From contig NW_022985187.1 of NCBI RefSeq assembly GCF_010093535.1, positions 30,500 through 89,969 on the forward strand: a stretch of DNA of 59,470 nucleotides, in the 5' to 3' direction. Under the pieces are notes generated by a model. The model had not been told where the DNA came from. It worked only from the letters and a program-made list of their open reading frames with translations, and ran no database searches. This DNA is from Lindgomyces ingoldianus (lineage: Eukaryota; Ascomycota; Dothideomycetes; Pleosporales; Lindgomycetaceae). Positions within the stretch are counted from its first letter, which is position 1, and each line of letters starts with the position of its first letter. Position numbers and translations under genes: made by a program. Of the stretch, positions 11,538 to 22,241 are shown piece after piece.

Positions 11538-11625
11538 TAGTAACAACGCATACAACTATGATGACAACGCATCTAATCATAGTGACAACGCATGCGACTA
11601 TAGTGACGACGCATCTGACTATCGT
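11538..11625. repeat. 21-bp tandem repeat, about four units
   Basis: The unit is close to TAGTGACAACGCATCTGACTA, repeated about four times with few changes, in a patch that keeps CpA and TpG. It sits between Copia-A (plus strand) and Gypsy-H (minus strand), at the place where both elements break off. Unit length is a multiple of three, but no gene is evident. Confidence 0.75.
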
Positions 11626-11639
11626 GTGATTACTGCAAA

Positions 11640-14600
11640 CAGTATAGCTAGTAGTATTTTCTTTTAAGGAGGTCTATAGTCTTTTTAACACTATAATGCT
11701 TTTTTATAAGGTTATTATAGTTCTTTATTAGAATGTTTTAACATAAGGCTTTAGTATCTAGAATCTACACTTTTTTATTCCTGCGCAGGACACTTATAGA
11801 GTTATGCTTCTAAAATAGGGTGCTTTTTTTACCTTACCTACCTTTCTTTCTATTAAGAGTGTATTTAACTAATAGGCTATATTATTTTCCTACACTTACT
11901 TAATGTACTTAGAGAGACATTTTAAAACTTTTAAAGTATAGGCGTTTTTATCTTACATAGCTATAATAGTAAGATAGTTTAGCAATAACATCTTATAAAT
12001 ATAAGGGTAATAAAGAAACTCTTTTATAACATCTTAGGTCTATTGTTGCATTATAGGTTCCCTATAAGAGACCTATAGCGCTTTAGGATTAACTGCCCTA
12101 TAACTGCTATAGTCTATAGAAACAACAGGTTAGGTTAATAGAGGCGTACCTCTAATAGTTAACATTATATTAGGTAGATTTATGTGTTCCCTAGGTATAG
12201 TACAGCACCTTGCTAGGTCGCTGTTAGGAGAAGTTATACTACACGCTGCCTAACTAGTGTAATAAGCTGTAGATGTTTAAATTATCTACACTTAAAGCTT
12301 TTACTATAAAGTTAAAAGTATTATGTCTTACAGTAATTTTACTTCTTTTAAGAAGAACTTTTTTATATAATTAGGTCTTCTAGATAGTATGTTAGCTAGG
12401 TTTTTTAGACCTAGCTTATATTTAATCTTAAAATTAAACTGCGCTAGCTTTTTTACTTAGTAGGCTTACTTAAGGAAGAGCTTCTTTGTTATTATAAAAT
12501 AGCGTAGATTGTTGTAATTAGAGAGTACCTAGATTATACTTAAGGTGTACTTTAGGTAGTGCCTTTAATATTTAAAGCTCTTTATAATTACGCATAACTC
12601 TTTATTATGCGTATACTAACAGAGTTATAAGCTGCTTAGCTTACAGCTTTAGAAGGCTATAGGCCTTTAGTAGTAATTTACTACTAGCTTAGAGAACTAA
12701 GGCTAGAGGAGTATTACTGCTATAGTAAACTTAAAAGTGTTTATAATAATTATTACTAGCTTTAATAAATTAAAGTGCTAAAAAACTAAAGCATTTATAA
12801 ATTTTAACTAAAAAGTTAGGAAGGCGTTGTAGGCCTTTTTAGGCTAGAACTATTTCTAGTACTACTTTATAAGACTCTTATAATTTTGCTTTACCTTCTT
12901 TTTCTTCTTTTTTAAGTAAAGGCCTCTATAGAGTAGACTTAGAGCTTGCGCAGCTGTTTTATAATCTACTAGTAAGTGTATAATTTTTAAGTAATTATAG
13001 ACAAATCTTTAATAAAAGTTTATAAAGCCTAGAAATACTTAGATGTTTTTAAAGCTCTCTAGCTTAGGCTATTCTTTAATTATCTAGACATACAATAAGT
13101 CTATTACTACACCTTCTAGTGTAACTATAAAGCCTAAGAATTTAACAGCCTTTGTCTTAAAAAAACATTTAGATGCCTTATAGTATAGTCTTTATTCTAC
13201 TAGCTAATTAAAAACTATAAAGATATGCTACTTATAGTTCTTTTTATCTTTAAAGTAAATAAGAATGTTGTTTAAGTAGATAACATAGGTCCTATCTAAC
13301 AAGCTTTCTAAAGCCCTATAAATATAGAACTAAAAGGTGGCTAGAGCATTAGCTAGGCTAAAAGGCATAATAAAGTACTTAAAATACTTATACTGTGTTT
13401 TAAAAGTAGTCTTCTACTTATCCCCTTTTTTAATGCAAAGCCTATAGTAGGTGTTATAAAAGTTAAGCTTTATAAAAACTTTAGCTTTTAATAAGTAATC
13501 TAACATCTTACTTATAAATAAAATAAAGTATTAGTTTTTAATTATAATTTTTATTAAAACTTTAATAGTTAACATAAAGTTATAGTGTCCTATCTAGTTT
13601 TAGAACAAAGAGAATAAAAGCACCTGTAGGTGACCTGTTTAGGCGTATCTAACCCTTCTTCTAGGCTGTATTAAGGTATTCCTGCAGGATATCTAGTTTA
13701 TAGTAGGAGAGGTTATAGATAGGGAGGTTTAGAATCTTTTTTCTTTTCTTAATTTTTATAGCATAATTATGCTTACTATTTAGCCTAAAGATATTTATAT
13801 AATGTTTGCTAAAAGCGTACTACTAAAAGTAAAACTTAAAGGGAACATGTGTAAGTTTTTTAAAGTCTAGAGCGTTATTAGCATTATTAGTGCTTAGATA
13901 CCTATTGCTGTTATTAGAAAGTACCTAGGCAACGCCTACAGGCAGTGTAGCCTAGCAGTAGCCTTTATTATAGATACTAGCTAATATATAATAAGCTATA
14001 GCTTTAAGAAGCTATAAAAGCTTTAAAAACATTTTAACACACTTTTAAAGATGCTTTTAGATCTTAAGTATGTAGTTTTTTAACTAGAGTAGCCTTTAAT
14101 AATAAAAGTACTCTATGTTCTACACTACATTGCTACTAGGCCTAAGAGCTTGTAGGGCAGGTTTAGAGTGTCCCTAAAGCAGTTCCTCTAGAAGGGCTTT
14201 CTTCCTAACATTATTGCTTATTAGTTAGATAGTATAAGAGGTAAAGTAAAGCATGTATGTAGTCTTTTTAAAACTACAGTTTTTTAAGAGCTTCTTAATA
14301 AGTACTAACTAAATTTTACTATTATTACTTTTCTACTACTTAAATATACTATCTTTAAAATAAATTTTAAAGTTAGCTTCTTGCAGCTAAAAGTACTTTA
14401 AAATTAAGTTATAACTTAAGAAATTAGCTAACTAAAATCTCTAAGAGCTAACTTCTTTATTAGTACCCCTACTGTCTATGTAGATAAGGGAAAGATTATA
14501 TAGTAATTCTAATTCTAATTAGTAATTATTAATAAAGCTTACATTAGGCTTTTTATAGTAGTGCTTATATAAAAAGCTATATTTCTAAATAACGCTAGTG

Positions 14601-14770
14601 TTTATTAGGTTTAACTTAGCACTTATGTTATAAAGGCTGTAGAGAATAGTTAATCTACTGTTAAAAAGTTTCAGCTGCACTTTAACTATAATGTAGAGCT
14701 GTTTACTATTTAATTTAGGCTCTAGTTACAGGTGTGTAAGATTTACAACTAAGGCTTCTTTTTTTTATAC
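11640..14770 (-). pseudogene. Gypsy-H pol remnant (protease, RT, RNase H)
   Basis: The minus strand carries a Ty3/gypsy pol in the order protease (about 14700-14450), reverse transcriptase (about 13720-13200) and RNase H (about 12860-12470). RT motifs are clear: MPFSLAN near 13345-13375 and YLNNILIY at about 13255-13290, where the catalytic Asp pair has become Asn-Asn by G-to-A change. A segment matching the gypsy VFLGFINFY region follows near 13020. RNase H shows INTFKFTIAVIL and HNKELCVIIKA-like pieces. Integrase should follow below 12400 but is barely readable, and no 3' LTR was found. At 14770 the frame is interrupted by pogo element P2 and resumes at 18954. Confidence 0.8.
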
Positions 14771-15797
14771 TAACGTACTTTATAGGCAAGTTGCTTACAC
14801 ACCTAAGTTGCTTACTTTTACTAAGACCTTACTACACTACTCTTTCTACACTAATGCATTTCTAATAACACTACTTAAACATGTTAAAAAAATGTTAGAT
14901 GTAGCTTATACTTTAAGCTTTTAAATAAAACATAATACTTTTTAAGCAACACACTGCAGCTATTTATAGAGTCTTTTAAAAAATAATAAGTAACTAACAC
15001 ACTAGATAACCTTTCTAAGCTAATTATATAGCTAACTTATAAAAGCTAAATAATAATAAAAAGTAAGTAATTATTTAGCACATACTTAAGCTAGATACGC
15101 AAGGATTTCCTCTCTAGCTAGTAGCTGTAGCTAATATAGCTAATTTTTTACACACTAAGTGTAATATAAGCTATATTAGTATAAACTAGCTTAATATATT
15201 TATTAAGTATTACTTAAAGCTTAAAGTAAAGTTTAAGTGTAAGTATAACTATAAAAAAGCTTTTTATAAAATTTTTATAGTAATTTAAAGCTAGTTTAAC
15301 TTTATAAAGAATATTAAAGCTAAGTATAGCATCTAGAATAATAATATGTACAACTTTAATAAAATAAGGTTTATAATAGGCTAAATATCTACTAAAGTAG
15401 TTATTATAAGTTTAGAGAGACAAGAATAGCTAAAAGCAGTCTAGCTAGGTAACTAGAAGTAGACAACAGCTATTTAAAGCATTAATGCTAAAAAGTAAGC
15501 TATTTTACTTTTTATTATTTTTTAAAGTAGTAACTACTTTTTAAACTAGTATAAAAAAATCTACTTTAAAATTAAGTTATTATAATTTCTAAGTGTAGCT
15601 AGACTACTAATTAGCTTAGTCTATACTAGTTAAAGCACTTTAATATGTATATAAAAAAGTGTACTATTAGCAGCTACTATTTACTAGTTATTAATAGCTA
15701 TAAAAGCTATAACTTACTTTATTTTTAGTAATACTATAAAAATAATAAGATTATTACTATTTATATACTTTTTTACTTATTACACTTTTTATAGCTA

Positions 15798-18114
15798 CTC
15801 GGGCCCCAACGGGTTGACTAATCAACTTTTTGGAACAAAAAGGCCCGCGCGCAGCGCGGGCCTGCAGGCTTAACAATTATACCCAGCTTAACAATTAATT
15901 AATTAAATCCTTTTAAAAACGTGTTAATTTAACCTGCTAATTAAGCTCTATTCACCTTTAATGCCTCCTAATTAATCTGCAGACTATAGAGCTACTGCAG
16001 CTTGTATTAAGCATGCAGTTGCAGAGCTTCTGCAGCATGAAAATCTAAATCTAGCGTTGTACGCCCGCGTTAACAACCTACCCTACCAGCAACTTAAACA
16101 GGCCTACTAAGGTAGGCGCAATTAATCCACGCATTAAAAAACAAACTAAGTCCTTATAAGTAATTAAAAAGTCACGCTAAAGCTGTTTATTAATTATATT
16201 AATAATATTAGCTTTAGTGTTTAACATAAGCTTGTACAGAGCACAGCAAACGCGCTGCTCGCGTACAATAGAGATAGAGAGCCTCCTACAGTAGGCAGGA
16301 AATAGCCTACTAATTAGCTTAAAAGACACCCATAATTTGCGCAATAGAAACAAAAGCCTATTAAAGTTACCTAAAAGCTTACTTAGCAGCCTGCTGCTGT
16401 TTTAGAGTAGTTTAATAGCTTTAAAAAAAAGGTTAATAAGCATAAAATTATACCTTAAGATATTTAGAATTTTAATAAATCTAGTATAAAAATTAGTGTT
16501 GCAAAGAGTTAATATGTGTACACTAAACATAGGTCTCTTTGCTATATACCTTACAGCAACAATAAAGAGCTTGTTACCCTTATTAAGGCTGTCTCTGCTA
16601 GTAGAGAATCTATAGCTCCTATAGTAATTGTTAAGGCCTTAAGTATTATTAAGAGGTGGTGCATAGAGCTGCCAGATAACTACCTAATTAGCACTAGCAA
16701 TACTGCGTACAGTAACAATCAACTGTCCTACAATTTTATCCAGCATTTTAACTAGATAACAAAGGATTGTACAAAAGGCGCCTAGAGGATGCTCCTTATA
16801 GACAGTTATAAAAGCCACGTTACCTATAAGCTAGTTAAATACGCCTATAATAATAAGATCTAACTATACACGCTCTCTTCTTACACAACTCACTTTCTCT
16901 AGCCATTAGATGTAGGCTGCTTCTAGCCTATAAAATAGCACTATAGGCAGGAGCTTAACCTTGCTGCAAGGACTAGTGTAAGCTTGTTTATAAAGACTAA
17001 GTTCCTAGCTTCTCTCTATAAAATTAGGTTAAAGACATTTACCTAGTGTACAATCCTAGGCAGTTTTAAGCGTACAGGCATTGTTCCTTTTAATCTAAAA
17101 GAAGTGCTCCTAGCTCTGCGTGCACAAGAGAAGCTTACAGAGCGTTAGACTACTAATTATAATCTATTTAATAACCTATTATACCTAGACTCTACCTAAG
17201 ACTCTTGCAGTAAGAGATTTAAGCCTCTACCTACTAAGAAAGCTTAGCGCCTAAGCTATAATTAATTTAGGCGCTAGAAGGCTAAGTAGAAAGCTTATCA
17301 CCCCTATACGCCTTTGCCTAGGCCTAGAGATTAGAAGTGGAAGACACTAACAATAATTTATACACTACGCTAGCAGCAAAACGTTGCCCTTGCGTCTATA
17401 CCTACCCCTTTAAAAGCAGGCATTAAGAAGACCTTTAAAGGTGCTCTTGCGCAGGTGTAAGTAAATGCTAAGTTTAAAAAGGAGCTGCTTTGTACTAAGG
17501 CAGCTAAGCAAGCATGTAAGGCTTAACAACAGCACACACAGCGTTAGGTCTCTTAGGGAGGACCTATCTATATAAAAGACGCTCACGTAATAATTAAGCA
17601 TTGCTAGGATAATAAGCTTAAGCAGGCTACTGCTGCATATGCTGCAAAGTTGCAGCGTGAGCGTACAATTAGGATAAACAAGTTTAAACGCAAGGTTTTT
17701 AGAAAAGTGCAAAAAGCAAGCAAAGCATTATAAAAACACTATAACAACAATAAGCCCCTACCTTCTATAGATATAACCTATTATTAATAAAATTATTAGG
17801 TCTTAATATGTGCAGAGACAGCTAAGGAGTGTTAAGAGAGGATCTAGCGTAAACAGATTAAAAAGCCTGTAAACAACCCCTTTAAAGAAGACCTTATACT
17901 ATTAAGCCCTCTAACTAAGGATTTAGACTGTAGGAACTTTAGGAGCGACAGTAAGGTTAATTTAAGTGACTCTAACATGCGCTCTTAAATCTATTATATA
18001 TAATATACTATAATAATTGTTAAGCTAGGTATGATTGTTGAGCCTGCAGGCCTGCGCTCCGCGCAGGCCTTTTTGCTTGCGAAAAGTTAATTAGTCAACC
18101 CGTCGGGGCCTGAG
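15798..18114 (+). mobile_element. Pogo-like element Q nested in P2
   Basis: Q is 2317 bp with inverted ends CTCGGGCCCCAACGGGTTGA and, inverted, CTCAGGCCCCGACGGGTTGA. It is flanked by TA at 15796-15797 and 18115-18116. The uninterrupted site is seen in P3 near 20910, where ATTAAGTAGCTATAAAAG is continuous. A subterminal GC-rich hairpin-like motif (AGGCCCGCGCGCAGCGCGGGCCT at 15841 on, and its counterpart near 18052-18072) lies inside each end. Q is clearly less AT-rich than its host and so younger. No second copy lies in the window. Confidence 0.93.
15961..17988 (+). pseudogene. Q transposase (Tc1/mariner, pogo/Fot1 type), RIP-stopped
   Basis: The frame from the ATG at 15961 to the TAA at 17986-17988 spans 676 codons without a frameshift, but is interrupted by dozens of in-frame TAA and TAG. 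Residues about 1-180 should hold the DNA-binding helix-turn-helix and CENP-B-like domains. The DDE_1 catalytic core is recognisable: an expected DETGF-like block near 16455-16480 is altered, then VTLIKAVSAS (about 16575), MLLIDSYKSH (second catalytic Asp, 16789-16818), and a HTTHLLQPLDVGCF-like block at about 16890-16925 with stops at Gln positions. The longest open piece is 16516-16755. Transposase would cut and paste the element at TA sites in the nucleus. All lesions I can see are point changes of RIP type, so it is dead but structurally complete. Confidence 0.9.
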
Positions 18115-18953
18115 TACTTAATGTAGGTTGTTTTACTTTTTTAAAAAAAGTATATAAGCGCTAAGCTAAAAACCTTATACATAACTAAATTACTTATATT
18201 ATAAAAATTAAGTTTTTACTATAGTTTAAAGTAGCTTATAATGCTATAATTACTTCTAGTAATATTTAAAAAGAGTTTTAAAGTGCTAAATTAGTTTTTT
18301 TTAACTTATAATAAGTTATAATAGGCCTTAATGTAAAGTTACACACTTTATTATTACTACTACTTATATATAATAAGCTCTAGTAGTTATAAACTCTAAG
18401 TAATACTTTAAAACTTAAGTTATAATTAATACTTATAAAAATAAAAATTTAAAAGCATATAAATAGTTTACTAACTTTTATAGTTAAAGTGTTTAAAAAG
18501 GTTTTAAAGGGGGTAGTAATAATTATGTATAAGCTAGTATTAGTATAATAGAAAATTACTAAGCTTTAAGCAGCTAATAAAGCTGCTATATAATATAAAT
18601 TATATAAAAAAAAGTAGATTAAAGTAGAAAAAACTTTAATAATTTAAAAAAGCCTACACTTAACAGCTTTAAAGAAGTTTAGAGCGCATAGTAATAGAAA
18701 AAAGGTAAAGAAGTAGGTGTAAGCTAAAGTAGGTAAGCTATTCTAAAGGCGCTATAGATAGTGTAATTAGACTAGGCATAACACGCAAATGTGTAAGTAA
18801 GAAGTAGAAGTAGTATCTAAATAATATTTTAAGCTATACTATACTATATAGTGCTAGAGTAGGTTGTTATAGGCTATAATAGAGTTTGTTAGGGTAGAGT
18901 CTTAGCAAAAGTAAGCAACTTAGGTGTGTAAGCAACTTGCCTGTGAAGTACGT

Positions 18954-19638
18954 TTTATTACTTTTTTAGTTAAATTAGTTTTTTTAGTAAAGCTTATATT
19001 TATTAGAGGTCTTTTAAGACATTATTATAGCAGTATTAGTCCTCTATACTAAGGACTACTAGTTACTTAGTAATTAGCTTATAAGCTTTTAGTCTTATTT
19101 TTTATCTTTCTACCTTTATTAAGAGTTTAAGGTAAAGTAGAACTGCTTTTTTTTTTAAGTTAAAGCGTTTTTAGAGCTAGCCTAGAACATTATTAGAGCT
19201 TACTTAAAGTAAGTAATAGTTTTAGCATTATGTACAGCGCGCTTAAACTCTAGCTAAGTATTTATAGACTTAAGTAAGCTATTACGCTACATTTTTTTTA
19301 AATAGATTCTAAAAAGTAGCTTTATATAAAGGCAAGTTTAATCTTATAAAGTTTCTCTTTATTAGGGGTTTAAAAAGAAGTGTTTTTTAAAAGGCTTTCT
19401 TACTAAAATAGCTAGGCAATAAAAGTATTAAATATATTACTTACTTTCTACTTTATATTTTAAAAGTAATAGTAGTTTATGTACTATGTTAAAAGAGAAT
19501 CTTAGGTAAGCTTACATACTTTAGTTTAAAGCTAAGCCTAGGTTTTAATAGTGCCTTTATTAATAGCATAACTAATTAGGTTTTTATAAACTTTAAACTA
19601 GATCTAGTTAATAATTTATTAAGTTTAAGTAGCAAAGT
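18954..19638 (-). pseudogene. Gypsy-H gag-pol piece between P2 and P3
   Basis: Minus-strand translation is Lys and Leu-rich and stop-laden, with long readable blocks such as LSFKLKYVSLPKILF and VSSNNVLG. I assign it to Gypsy-H by position: it is flanked by P2 and P3, and the pieces on either side read in the same direction as Gypsy-H. No diagnostic zinc knuckle was found, so the domain (likely late gag) is inferred. Confidence 0.5.
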
Positions 19639-20132
19639 TAACGTACTTCATGGGCGAGTTGCTCACACACCCGAGTCGCTCACTTTTGCTAAGACCCCAC
19701 CCTAACAAACTCTATTATAGCCTATAACAACCTGCTCTAGCACTATATAGTACAGTACAGCCTAGAATATTATTTAGATACTACTTCTACTTTTTACTTA
19801 CATGTTTGCGCGTTATGCCTAGTCTAATTGTACTATCTACAGCGCCTTTAGAATAGCTTACTTACTTTAGCTTGCACCTGCTTCTTTACCTTCTTTTTAT
19901 TACTACGCGCCTTAAACTTCTTTAAAGCTGTTAAGTGTAAGCTTTTTTAAATTATTAAGGTCTTTTTTACCTTAATCTACTTTCTTTTATGTAATTTATA
20001 TTATGTAGTAGCCTTATTAGCTGCTTAAAGCTTAGTAATTTCTTATTACACTAACACTAGCTTATATATAATTATTACTGCCCTTTTTAAGACCTTTTTA
20101 AACACCTTAACTATAAAAGTTAGTAAACTATT

Positions 20133-20209
20133 TATTGCGTTTGCTAAAAGGTCAACCTTCCAGCTAGCACAGCAGAAGGATATATATAGACGGATAGCTG
20201 TACGCGACA
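20133..20209 (-). repeat. TRIM 3' LTR
   Basis: This is the 77-bp LTR on the left side, the 3' LTR in element orientation. It includes GGATATATATAGAC, a possible TATA region shared with the other LTR. Confidence 0.9.
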
Positions 20210-20219
20210 CACCCCCCAG
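20210..20219 (-). promoter_or_regulatory. TRIM polypurine tract
   Basis: On the minus strand this reads CTGGGGGGTG immediately upstream of the 3' LTR. That is the expected place for the plus-strand primer of an LTR retroelement. Confidence 0.7.
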
Positions 20220-20360
20220 CTCGAACTGTGGAACGAGAGAGGTGAAACATGGTGAAACAACCTCAACACACCCTTCCTCTTTATCCTAAGCAACAGAACT
20301 TAGAGACAGATCCAAATGCAAGGTAGCCTCTGTAATAGGCGCACTGCCTAAATGCTCTTT

Positions 20361-20476
20361 GCTGAGCGTGGGAATCAAACACGCAGTGCTCCAGGATAAT
20401 GCGATCCTATTGGTGGAGTAGGGAGAGCAGGGATGCGAAAATTTTTGTGCGCTAACCATCTACACTACGCCGCGAA
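20361..20476 (-). other. tRNA-like sequence inside the TRIM
   Basis: On the minus strand, TAGTGTAGATGGTTAGCGCA forms a proper D arm and fits a Pol III A box. About 80 bases on, GTGTTTGATTCCC resembles a B box and T loop, followed by CACGCTCAGCA like a 3' acceptor end. A stem AGGAT/ATCCT lies between them. The acceptor strands do not pair and the D arm is separated from the anticodon-like stem by about 45 bases, so this is not a functional tRNA. It could be a tRNA-derived relic or a chance resemblance. Confidence 0.45.
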
Positions 20477-20489
20477 CTGGGCTCATAAC
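20471..20489 (-). promoter_or_regulatory. TRIM primer-binding site (half-tRNA, initiator Met)
   Basis: Directly after the 5' LTR the minus strand reads GTTATGAGCCCAGTTCGCG. GTTATGAGCCCAG is the complement of the anticodon stem-loop of eukaryotic initiator tRNA-Met (CTGGGCTCATAAC). Such internal priming marks copia and Ty5-type elements. Confidence 0.8.
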
Positions 20490-20566
20490 TGTTGCGTTTG
20501 CCAAAAGGTTAACCTTCCAGCTAGCACAGCAGAAGGATATATATAGACAGATAGCTGTACGCAACA
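20490..20566 (-). repeat. TRIM 5' LTR
   Basis: This is the 77-bp right-hand LTR with intact TGTTGCG start and CGCAACA end. It differs from the left LTR at a few positions, all transitions. Confidence 0.9.
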
Positions 20567-21947
20567 CTATTTATATACTTTTAAATTCTTATCTTTATAA
20601 GCATTAATTATAACTTAAGTTTTAGAGTATTACTTAAAGTTTACAACTACTAGGGCTTGTTATATATAAGTAGTAGTAGTAATAGAGTGCGCAACTTTAC
20701 ATTAAGGCCTATTATAACTTATTATAGGTTAAAAGAAACTAATCTAGTGCTTTAGAACTCTTCTTAAATATTACTAAAAGTAATTATAGTATAATAAGCT
20801 ACTTTAAAGCATAGTAAAAACTTTATTTTTATAATATAAGTAATTTAGTTACGCATAAGGTTTTTAGCTTAGCACTTATATGCCTTCTTTAAAGAAGTAA
20901 AACAACCTACATTAAGTAGCTATAAAAGGTGTAATAAGTAAAAAAGTATATAAATAGTAATAATTTTATTATTTTTATAGTATTACTAAAAATAAAGTAA
21001 GTTATAGCTTTTATAGCTATTAATAACTAGCAGATAGTAGCTACTAACAGTACACTTTTTTATATACACGTTAAAGTGCTTTAACTAGTCTAGACTAAGC
21101 TAATTAGTAGTCTAGCTGCACTTAGAGAGTATAATAACTTAATTCTAAAGTAGATTTTTCTTTTTATACTAGTTTAAAAAGTAGTTGCTACTCTAAAAAA
21201 TAATAAAAAGTAAAATAGCCTACTTTTTAGTATTAATGCTGTAGATAGCTGTTGTCTACTTCTAGTTACCTAGCTAGACTGCTTTTAGCTGTTCTTATCT
21301 CTTTAAACTTATAACAACTACTCTAGTAAATATCTAGCTTATTATAAACCTTATTTTATTAAAGTTGTATGTGTTATTATTTTAGATGCTATACTTAGCT
21401 TTAATATTCTTTATAAGGTTAAACTAGCCTTAAATTACTACAAAATTTTTATAAAAAGCTTTTTTATAGTTATAGTTATACTTAAACTTTACTTTAAGCT
21501 TTAGGTAATACTTAATAAATATATTAAGCTAGTTTATGCTAATATAGCTTATATTATGCTTAGTGTGTAAAGAATTAGCTATATTAGCTACAGCTACTAG
21601 CTAGAGGGGAAATCCTTACACATCTAGCTTAAGTATGTGCTAAATAATTACCTACTCTTTATTTTTATTTAGCTTTTATAAGTTAGCTATATAATTAGCT
21701 TAGAAAGGTTATCTAGCGCGTTAGTTACTTATTATCTTTTAAAAGACCTTATAGATAGCTGCAGCGTGTTAGTTAAAAAGTGTTATGTTTTATTTAAAAG
21801 CTTAGAGTGTAAGCTGCATTTAACATTCCTTTAACATGTCTAAGTAGTGTTATTAGGAATGCATTAGTGTAAAAAGAGTAGTGTAGTAGGGTCTTAGTAA
21901 AAGTAAGTAACTTAGGTGTGTGAGCAACTTGCCTATAAAGTACGTTA

Positions 21948-22239
21948 TCTAAAAAGTTAATATATTTCTAGATACTATTTATATCTCTTACCTAAGTGTC
22001 TACCTACTGTAGGGTTAAAGACTTCTTTAAAGAGCTAAGCTTTAAAAAGGCCTTAATTTTAAATAGCTAACTTAGAGTCTTATTTAGGCTAGCTTAAGAT
22101 TAGAGTTAATCTAAAGTAGTTCTAAAAAATAGGCTAAAGGTTACAGAAGTAATCTAGGCTTATTTATAAGCTTAACTAATTTTAGCTTCTAAAGCTTCTT
22201 TAGCTTTAAGCTAAAAAGCTTTTATAAAAAGTAACTATA
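21948..22239 (-). pseudogene. Gypsy-H gag piece between P3 and P4
   Basis: A 292-bp piece of the host element is flanked by P3 and P4 target TAs. The minus strand is stop-laden and Lys, Leu and Ser-rich. It is assigned to Gypsy-H by continuity only; no motif is diagnostic. Confidence 0.5.
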
Positions 22240-22241
22240 TA

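Larger units (their letters stand above)
14773..18953 (+). mobile_element. Pogo/Fot1-like element P2, split by element Q
   Basis: Terminal inverted repeats of family P (ACGTACTT... inward) stand at 14773 and 18953. A TA precedes the left end; the right end is followed by TT, so the TA duplication is imperfect. Removing Q leaves about 1862 bp, the same size as P6 and as P3 without its insert. The transposase remnant reads on the plus strand and is broken by stops. Its 3' end carries a zinc-knuckle-like Cys-x2-Cys-x4-His-x4-Cys pattern at about 18745-18800. P2 is inserted in Gypsy-H. Confidence 0.85.
20133..20566 (-). mobile_element. TRIM (miniature LTR retrotransposon) in P3
   Basis: This 434-bp element has two 77-bp direct LTRs (20133-20209 and 20490-20566) flanked by the duplication CTATT (20128-20132 and 20567-20571). 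The uninterrupted site is present in P6 near 43989 (AAACTATTTATATAC). LTR ends are TGTTGCG and CGCAACA; in the left copy the first TG is TA. On the minus strand a primer-binding site follows the 5' LTR and a polypurine tract precedes the 3' LTR, so the parts are in the right order. It has no coding sequence and would need enzymes from a larger copia-like element. It is much less AT-rich than P3. Confidence 0.93.
19641..21945 (-). mobile_element. Pogo/Fot1-like element P3, carrying a TRIM
   Basis: P3 has inverted ends starting ACGTACTTCATGGGCGAG (19641) and ending AAGTACGT (21945), flanked by TA on both sides. Without the TRIM and its duplication it is 1866 bp. The transposase remnant is on the minus strand. 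Recognisable parts are the helix-turn-helix/CENP-B region near 21550-21650 (ANSLHTKHN-like, then NYNYKKAFYKN), YNFNKIRF for the first catalytic Asp region at about 21360, LLVINSYKSYN for the second at about 21020, and the C-terminal zinc knuckle at about 19800-19850. Both catalytic Asp positions are Asn. It is inserted in Gypsy-H. Confidence 0.88.

Noticed and set aside
17410..17712. 100-codon minus-strand frame
   Set aside because: It is antisense to the Q transposase frame, whose coding pattern is clear on the plus strand.
20361..20476. A functional intron-containing tRNA gene
   Set aside because: The acceptor strands do not pair, the T stem is poor at the standard register, and the inserted bases follow the D arm and not the anticodon. 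It is kept only as a tRNA-like element part.
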